A stretch of 64,000 nt of DNA from Actinomycetes bacterium. GTDB lineage: Bacteria; Actinomycetota; Coriobacteriia; Coriobacteriales; Eggerthellaceae. Every line of letters starts with the position of its first letter. Position 1 is the stretch's first letter. Position numbers and translations under genes: made by a program. The notes below the pieces were generated by a model. That model saw nothing but the letters and a program-made list of their open reading frames with translations, did not search any database and was not told where the DNA came from. Shown in pieces: positions 59,176 to 64,000 of this stretch. The stretch lies in assembly GCA_023394615.1 (NCBI GenBank), contig JAEXAI010000019.1, positions 124,001 to 188,000 on the forward strand, given 5' to 3'.

Positions 59176-60663
59176 ATGATGTTGGATGCGGCGTTTTTGT
59201 CACGGTTTCAATTCGCGTTTACCGTGGCGTATCACTTCTTGTTCGTACCTATGTCAATCGGTCTCGGCTTGATTATGGCGCTTGCCCAGTCTCGCGCTTA
59301 CAAGAGTCGCACACCCGAGGACATGGCCGCTGCGCACTTTTGGGTGAAGGTATTCACGATCACCTTCGCTGTGGGCGTTGCCACAGGAATCACGATGGAA
59401 TTCGCATTCGGTACCAACTGGGCCGATTATTCGCGTTTCGTCGGTGATATCTTCGGCGCACCGCTTGCAGCAGAAGCGTTGCTAGCGTTTTTCTTGGAGA
59501 GCTCGTTTTTGGGCGTCGTCCTGTTCGGGCGTAAAAAGGTATCTCCGAAGTTCTACATGGTTTCCGCTTGGCTCGTTTGGGCAGGCTCGCTGCTCAGCGG
59601 CTTGTGGATTCTCATCGCGAACTCGTGGATGCAGACCCCTGCAGGCTATGAGGTTCAACAGACTGCAGAAGGCGCGAAGGCTGTCATCACGAATTTTTGG
59701 GCGGCGGCATTCAATCCGTCCACGTTGGCGCGCTATTCGCACACTATCATCGCTCTGTTGATCTTCGGCGCGTTCGTGGCCATCGCCATTGGCGCATACC
59801 ATATGATCAAAGGCAATAAGGACTTCGGTAAAAAAACCGTGCGCACCGGCACAATCGTCGCTATTGTGGCTATCATCTTGATGGTTCCGGCCATGCATCA
59901 GCAAGCCGTGGTTGTCGCTGACAACCAGCCCGAGAAACTAGCTGCGATGGAAGGTCAATACGAATCCGGGGCCATGGGTATGACCATAGTCGGCTACGTC
60001 GACGAGAACGGCCAGAAGGTCATTGGCATAGAAGTGCCAATCGCCGGTATGACGAGTTGGCTGGCCTCTGGCAGCACCACTACTGTCTATCCTGGCTTGA
60101 ACGATTATGCAGCAGGCGATACCGCCCCTGTGCAATTCGTATTCCAGGCGTATCATTTGATGGTTGCTTTGTTCGGCTTGATTGGCATCTGGCTGATACT
60201 GGCTCTTATCACAACGTTCAGCAAAAAAGAACCGAAGAAAGGGCTCTTGAAGGCTCTTATGTGGGGTCCGCTGTTCCCCATGCTCGCTATACAGGCTGGC
60301 TGGATGGTCACCGAGGTCGGTCGTCAGCCATGGATCGTGTGGCATGAGCTACGCACGGCAGATGCTATATCGCAGGCCGTCGATCCGATTGAGCTGATGA
60401 TTACCATCGCGCTGTTCGTCGTGGTGTACGCATTTATCTTGGTCATGTACGTGAGAATCGTGCTCGGCGTTATTCGCAAAGGCCCGATTGTTGAAGAAGC
60501 AGACGGGAACCCGTTTGATGGTGGGAAGACCGCAAAGGCCGTTGATGGCGCTGCTGGCGCGAAGGCCGCCGTTGCTGATTCGTCAGGGAGCGGTGCCGCA
60601 AAGGCAGAAGCACCAGGAGCTGCACCCTCGGCGGGCGCTGCAACTGAAGGGGAGGCGAAGTAG
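59176..60663 (+). CDS. cydA: Cytochrome bd quinol oxidase subunit I
   Basis: 495 residues. AAGGGGAAG precedes ATG 59176 (ATG 59179 also possible). Nine predicted helices; haem and quinol motifs are visible: FAFTVAYHFLFVPMSIGLG, EFAFGTNW, LAAEALLAFFLES and the Q-loop-side VGRQPW. The quinol loop is of the short type. The last 45 residues are a low-complexity Ala/Gly/Ser/Glu tail not typical of CydA. Reduces oxygen to water at the membrane with high affinity. cydB follows 2 bp later. Confidence 0.96.
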   Translation: MMLDAAFLSRFQFAFTVAYHFLFVPMSIGLGLIMALAQSRAYKSRTPEDMAAAHFWVKVFTITFAVGVATGITMEFAFGTNWADYSRFVGDIFGAPLAAEALLAFFLESSFLGVVLFGRKKVSPKFYMVSAWLVWAGSLLSGLWILIANSWMQTPAGYEVQQTAEGAKAVITNFWAAAFNPSTLARYSHTIIALLIFGAFVAIAIGAYHMIKGNKDFGKKTVRTGTIVAIVAIILMVPAMHQQAVVVADNQPEKLAAMEGQYESGAMGMTIVGYVDENGQKVIGIEVPIAGMTSWLASGSTTTVYPGLNDYAAGDTAPVQFVFQAYHLMVALFGLIGIWLILALITTFSKKEPKKGLLKALMWGPLFPMLAIQAGWMVTEVGRQPWIVWHELRTADAISQAVDPIELMITIALFVVVYAFILVMYVRIVLGVIRKGPIVEEADGNPFDGGKTAKAVDGAAGAKAAVADSSGSGAAKAEAPGAAPSAGAATEGEAK

Positions 60664-60665
60664 CC

Positions 60666-61691
60666 ATGACTTTCTTGCAAATACTGTGGTTCATCCTCAT
60701 CTTCGTTTTGATTACCGGTTATTTCGTGCTCGATGGTTTCGACTTGGGCATCGGTTCGCTCTATACCGTACTGGGGAAGAGCGAAAAGGAGAAGGCGACT
60801 CTGCGTCGCGCGGTCGGCCCTGTGTGGGATGGCAACGAGGTGTGGCTGCTCACGGCTGGTGGCGCGTTGTTCGCAGCGTTTGCGCCAGCGTATGCAACCA
60901 CGTTCTCAGGATTTTATCTGGCAATTATGCTGGTGCTGTTCGGCCTGATTATCCGTGCAGTGTCCATTGAGTTTCGCGTGCATGATAAGGACCACGGCGG
61001 TATGTGGGACATCCTGTTCTTCATCGGCAGCATTGTTCCTGCGCTGTTGTTCGGCGTTGCTATCGGCAATGTGTTGAATGGGCTTCCACTGAACGCCAAC
61101 GGTGACTACATGGGCAGTTTCTTTGCTCTGCTGAATCCGTTTGCACTGGTGTGCGGCTTGGTGGGTTTGGCGCAGTTTATGGTGCAGGGCCTTACGTGGA
61201 CCGCTGTGAAGACCGAACCTGGCGATTTGCACGACCGTGCCGTTGACTTGCGTTTCAAGCTGCAGATTGCTGTTGTAGTGCTGTTTGCGCTCGCATCGAT
61301 TCTGTACTTCACTATCGTGAATCCGACTCTTGCAGCCGGCATCCCGGCAACGCTTCGCATCGTATTCGTGGTGGTCATCGTGGCTGCTGCTGTGTTGGGC
61401 ATCTTATTCGGCAAGAAGGGCGATTCGGCTGACCTGATGACGTTCTTCATGTCGTGCTTGATGTGCGTTGGTTTAGTGGGCCTTGTAGCCGCCAGCCTGT
61501 TCCCCAACATCGTTCCGGCGACCGATGCCATGTATTCCATCACGGTCGCAAACGCTGCTTCAAGCGAATTGGCCTTGACGTGCATGACGGTTATTACATG
61601 CATTGGCTTGCCGCTTGTGTTGGTCTACCACTTCATCGTGTACCGCACATTCGCAGGCAAGATCACCGACGACGATTTGGAAGACTACTAG
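60666..61691 (+). CDS. cydB: Cytochrome bd quinol oxidase subunit II
   Basis: 341 residues, eight predicted helices. CydB signatures: FILIFVLITGYFVLDGFDLGIG at the start, RRAVGPVWDGNEVWLLTAGGALFAAFP-like segment (here FAAFAPAYAT), and RAVSIEFR. Pairs with CydA. No cydCD (ABC exporters needed for assembly) follows; they must be elsewhere or absent. A terminator lies at 61748-61781. Confidence 0.96.
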   Translation: MTFLQILWFILIFVLITGYFVLDGFDLGIGSLYTVLGKSEKEKATLRRAVGPVWDGNEVWLLTAGGALFAAFAPAYATTFSGFYLAIMLVLFGLIIRAVSIEFRVHDKDHGGMWDILFFIGSIVPALLFGVAIGNVLNGLPLNANGDYMGSFFALLNPFALVCGLVGLAQFMVQGLTWTAVKTEPGDLHDRAVDLRFKLQIAVVVLFALASILYFTIVNPTLAAGIPATLRIVFVVVIVAAAVLGILFGKKGDSADLMTFFMSCLMCVGLVGLVAASLFPNIVPATDAMYSITVANAASSELALTCMTVITCIGLPLVLVYHFIVYRTFAGKITDDDLEDY

Positions 61692-61747
61692 ATTGTCGAT
61701 ATAATGTGGCAAGCAGCCTCGGGCTGTAGCACAATAATGCTATGAGA

Positions 61748-61781
61748 ATCGGCGGGTCGTTCGCGGCCCGTCGATTTCTTT
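61748..61781 (+). terminator. Terminator after cydAB
   Basis: ATCGGCGGG (61748-61756) pairs with CCCGTCGAT (61767-61775) with one G-U pair; TTTCTTTG follows. Confidence 0.7.
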
Positions 61782-61817
61782 GTGAGCACGAGGAAATCGT
61801 GAGATGGTTGGCGAGTA

Positions 61818-63071
61818 ATGGAAAAGCGAAACGGAATGCGGCCGGCGGGGTTTATCCTTGCGTTCGGCGTAGTCAGCATGCTGGTGGATATCGTCTACGA
61901 AGGGGCATTGGCAGTCCAAGGTCCTTTACTGGCGTCATTGGGCGCAAGTGCGGCACTGGTAGGCGTAGTGTCGGGTTTGGGTGAGGCGACCTCTTTGGCG
62001 GGACGATTGTTCTCTGGCCCAGCAGCAGATAAGACGGGCCGCTATTGGGTATTCGCAATAGCAGGGTATGCAACGACCATTCTGGCTGTACCGACAATGG
62101 GTTTCGTTGGTAGCGTTATCGGCGTGTCGATTTTGGTGGTGGTCGAGCGTTTCGGCAAATCGCTTCGTACCCCGTCGCGTGACGCGATGCTTTCCCATGC
62201 CGCAGCGGCTGTCGGTCGCGGTAGAGGTTTCGCCATTCATGAGATGCTAGATCAAGTGGGAGCTGTTGCCGGTCCGCTTATCGTATCTTTCATCCTCACC
62301 GTTACAAACAACAGTTACGGTCCCGCATTGGGTGTGCTCGTCATCCCTGGTCTGATGGCGCTGTGCATCCTGTTCACGTTGAAGCGAAAAGTTCCCGATG
62401 CGCGCGTGTTTGAAGACGATGCGTCTGAGACGGAGAAATCGCCTAGCACCGAGCCTGCGACGCAAGATGTTCAAGCGAATCCATCCGAAAATGGCCATGC
62501 TGTGGTTACCGCTTCGGGCAAGCTGAAACTGCCCGGTACGTTTTGGGCTTACACCATCTTTTGCGGTTTGGCTCTGGCGGGTGTGGGCACGTTCGGCGTC
62601 ATGTCGTATCACATGATTACGACCGGTTTGGTAGCTGACGCGACCGTTCCGATTCTCTATGCCATCGCCATGGCGGTTGATGCTGTGTTTGCGCTGGTCA
62701 CCGGTTCGCTTTATGACAAAATTTCCACGAAGGCGCTCTATTTTCTGCCAGTGGTCTCGGCACTTATCCCGTGCTTTATGTACACGTGGAACCTGTCGTC
62801 CATGATCACCGGCGTGGTTTTATGGGGTGCCGGCATGGGTATTCAAGAATCGACGATGCGCGCGGCTGTGGCTGATATGGTGCCATCGCACAAGCGCGCT
62901 ACGGCATACGGATACTTCAGTGTGGCTGTGGGAGTCGGCGCGTTGGTGGGCGCGTCAATCGCAGGTTTTCTCTATGATGCGAATCCGACGTATATCATGT
63001 ACTATTCGGTGGCCATGGAGTGCGTGGCATTCGCCCTGCTGTTCGTGATTAGACGTACGCGCAAAGCATAA
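61818..63071 (+). CDS. MFS transporter
   Basis: 417 residues, twelve predicted helices. The loop between helices 2 and 3 (GEATSLAGRLFSGPAADKTGRYW) is the major-facilitator motif A region, and the 6-7 loop is long and charged (about 195-240). The internal similarity is to drug/multidrug or nucleoside-type efflux MFS carriers; the substrate is unknown. No strong ribosome-binding site precedes ATG 61818. A REP-like palindrome follows at 63081-63103. Confidence 0.8.
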   Translation: MEKRNGMRPAGFILAFGVVSMLVDIVYEGALAVQGPLLASLGASAALVGVVSGLGEATSLAGRLFSGPAADKTGRYWVFAIAGYATTILAVPTMGFVGSVIGVSILVVVERFGKSLRTPSRDAMLSHAAAAVGRGRGFAIHEMLDQVGAVAGPLIVSFILTVTNNSYGPALGVLVIPGLMALCILFTLKRKVPDARVFEDDASETEKSPSTEPATQDVQANPSENGHAVVTASGKLKLPGTFWAYTIFCGLALAGVGTFGVMSYHMITTGLVADATVPILYAIAMAVDAVFALVTGSLYDKISTKALYFLPVVSALIPCFMYTWNLSSMITGVVLWGAGMGIQESTMRAAVADMVPSHKRATAYGYFSVAVGVGALVGASIAGFLYDANPTYIMYYSVAMECVAFALLFVIRRTRKA

Positions 63072-63080
63072 GCCGTTGAG

Positions 63081-63103
63081 AAAATGGGGGACGGTCATTT
63101 TCT
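63081..63103. repeat. REP-like palindrome of a second type
   Basis: Arms GAAAATG (63081-63087) and CATTTTC (63097-63103) enclose GGGGACGGT. The core resembles the GGGACGGGTC core of the 30-bp repeats at 5736, 23750 and 26911 but the stem sequence is different, as if covarying. Lies between two genes on the plus strand. Confidence 0.65.
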
Positions 63104-63217
63104 TGGACCTCAGGTCGTATCCACGAGCCCCCAGTTTGTGACATTGTTACTGAAAGCGCCATACGAAAAACCTATTCTGCAGGTAGAGAGAGTTAATACC
63201 TGAAGGAAGGACGAGAA

Positions 63218-64000
63218 ATGGATAGCGCTTTTATCGAAACGATACGCGAAATCGTGGGGGACGATCACATAAAAACCGATATGCGCGAGCGAAAAGCGTA
63301 TGCAGAAGATATCGGCGTCATGCCGCCATTGGTAAAACCATTCATCAAAGCGGGCGTGCCCGGAGCGGTGATTCGCCCCGAAAGCGAACAACAGGTAATA
63401 GACGTGGTGCGCGCAGCGCGAGCGGCAAAAGTGCCATTGGTTGCACGTGCAGCTGCAACCAGCGGTTACGGCGGTGCGCTTCCTCGTACGGGTGCGCTGG
63501 TGGTGGACATGAGCGGCTGGCAGCGCATCTTGGATGTGGATGATCAAGCCATGATTGTGCGTTGCGAGCCCAGCGCTATTTGGGAAGAGATTGACCGTAA
63601 GCTCGCGCCGCGCAACATGGAAATAAGGCTGCACCCGTCAAGCTATCCGTCATCGACGGTAGGCGGATGGCTTGCCCAAGGCGGTAGCGGGTTCGGATCT
63701 TTTGAATATGGCTCATTCAAAGAAAATGTGATATCTGCGCGCATCGTCACGCCGGAAGCGGAGGCAGTCGAGATGTCTGGCGCTGACCTTCAGAACCTGG
63801 TTGCTGATGCGGAAGGCATCACGGGTATCATCACGGAAGTGACGTTTCGCGTGAAGCCTTTGGTGGAAAAAGGCGTCCGGCTGATTTCTGTGGCCGATGC
63901 TCATACGTTGCAAGATGCCGTGAGCGCTATGCGCGCGCTTCAGTTGCCTCTTTGGTCCCTCTCGTTTCTGAACCCGGAATCGGTGCGCTTGAAGAAAAAA
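63218..64000 (+). CDS. FAD-linked oxidase (GlcD-like), 3' end cut by window edge
   Basis: 261 residues are visible from ATG 63218 (GAAGGAAGGACG upstream) and the frame is still open at the window end. The FAD-binding type 4 (PCMH) domain occupies about 40-220: PGAVIRPESEQQVIDVVRAA, then ARAAATSGYGGALPR, the STVGGWLAQGGSGFGS loop and the GITGIITEVTFRVKP strand. Members oxidise 2-hydroxyacids such as glycolate or D-lactate; in relatives the C-terminus may carry Fe-S domains. Substrate cannot be assigned from this part. Confidence 0.87.
   Translation, partial: MDSAFIETIREIVGDDHIKTDMRERKAYAEDIGVMPPLVKPFIKAGVPGAVIRPESEQQVIDVVRAARAAKVPLVARAAATSGYGGALPRTGALVVDMSGWQRILDVDDQAMIVRCEPSAIWEEIDRKLAPRNMEIRLHPSSYPSSTVGGWLAQGGSGFGSFEYGSFKENVISARIVTPEAEAVEMSGADLQNLVADAEGITGIITEVTFRVKPLVEKGVRLISVADAHTLQDAVSAMRALQLPLWSLSFLNPESVRLKKK

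Noticed and set aside
61742..61984. 80-codon frame before and into the MFS gene
   Set aside because: Overlaps the cydAB terminator and the MFS start, no ribosome-binding site, no recognisable protein.
1..64000. CRISPR arrays, prophage, IS elements, replication origin
   Set aside because: No regularly spaced repeats, phage genes, transposases or DnaA-box clusters were seen; only REP-like palindromes.

Overview
This 64 kb window is a compact, mostly single-copy bacterial chromosome segment of moderate GC content with short intergenic gaps. The gene content fits an anaerobic or microaerophilic Actinomycetota of the class Coriobacteriia, most likely Eggerthellaceae. The indications are hydrogenase maturation genes, cytochrome bd oxidase, an arginine-consuming amidinotransferase, DASS- and MHS-type transporters, a Tat-signal protein with a long disordered N-terminus, PspC and PH-domain membrane proteins, a PerR-type regulator next to a catalase, and possible leaderless starts. 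This assignment is inference from gene content and was not checked against a database. There is no prophage, IS element or CRISPR array; the only mobile-like sequences are short REP-like palindromes.

Layout. 1-4 kb: the 3' part of an alkaline-phosphatase-superfamily enzyme, a LysR regulator, an ABC ATPase and a zinc-ribbon protein. 4-6.8 kb: an SLC13-type transporter and a LytTR response regulator. 7-12.6 kb: a stand-alone PGI of the transaldolase-PGI type overlapping hypF, then hypC and hypD. 12.7-19.7 kb: an envelope block of two PH-domain proteins, a hemolysin III protein, a CBS/CorC protein, two PspC proteins and a secreted double-psi beta-barrel protein. 19.7-21.7 kb: katA-perR on the minus strand. 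22-27.8 kb: a D-amino-acid transaminase with a D-glutamate cyclase-like gene, two TrkA proteins, purB and an MBL-fold hydrolase. 27.8-33.1 kb: a Tat-signal protein, an OmpR-type regulator and a histidine kinase fused in frame to a complete PurC. 33-41.4 kb: a membrane protein, ExoIII, FolE, an ACT protein, a diglucosyl/MGDG-type glycosyltransferase, a PrsA-type foldase, two tRNA-Ser genes and a PepT-like peptidase. 41.5-47.2 kb: a minus-strand module of a TetR regulator, an MHS transporter, an unknown protein, an EamA transporter and a glycine-amidinotransferase-family enzyme. 47.9-51.3 kb: rpsF-ssb-rpsR-rplI and dnaB. 51.3-58.9 kb: a YhaO/YhaN-type repair pair, purA, purD and a radical-SAM HemN-like gene. 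59-64 kb: cydAB, an MFS transporter and a 3'-truncated FAD-linked oxidase.

The points most worth a second look are: (1) an uninterrupted frame joining a two-component sensor kinase to SAICAR synthetase, with a possible internal purC start; (2) the amidinotransferase/transporter module, whose intergenic DNA carries four copies of a TGCAnnTGCA palindrome; (3) a 30-bp REP-like element found in intergenic DNA, as a perfect inverted pair that supplies the last codons and stop of the D-glutamate cyclase gene, and as an exact in-frame 10-codon insertion in the MBL-fold gene. Purine genes purB, purC, purA and purD are scattered through the window rather than forming one operon.
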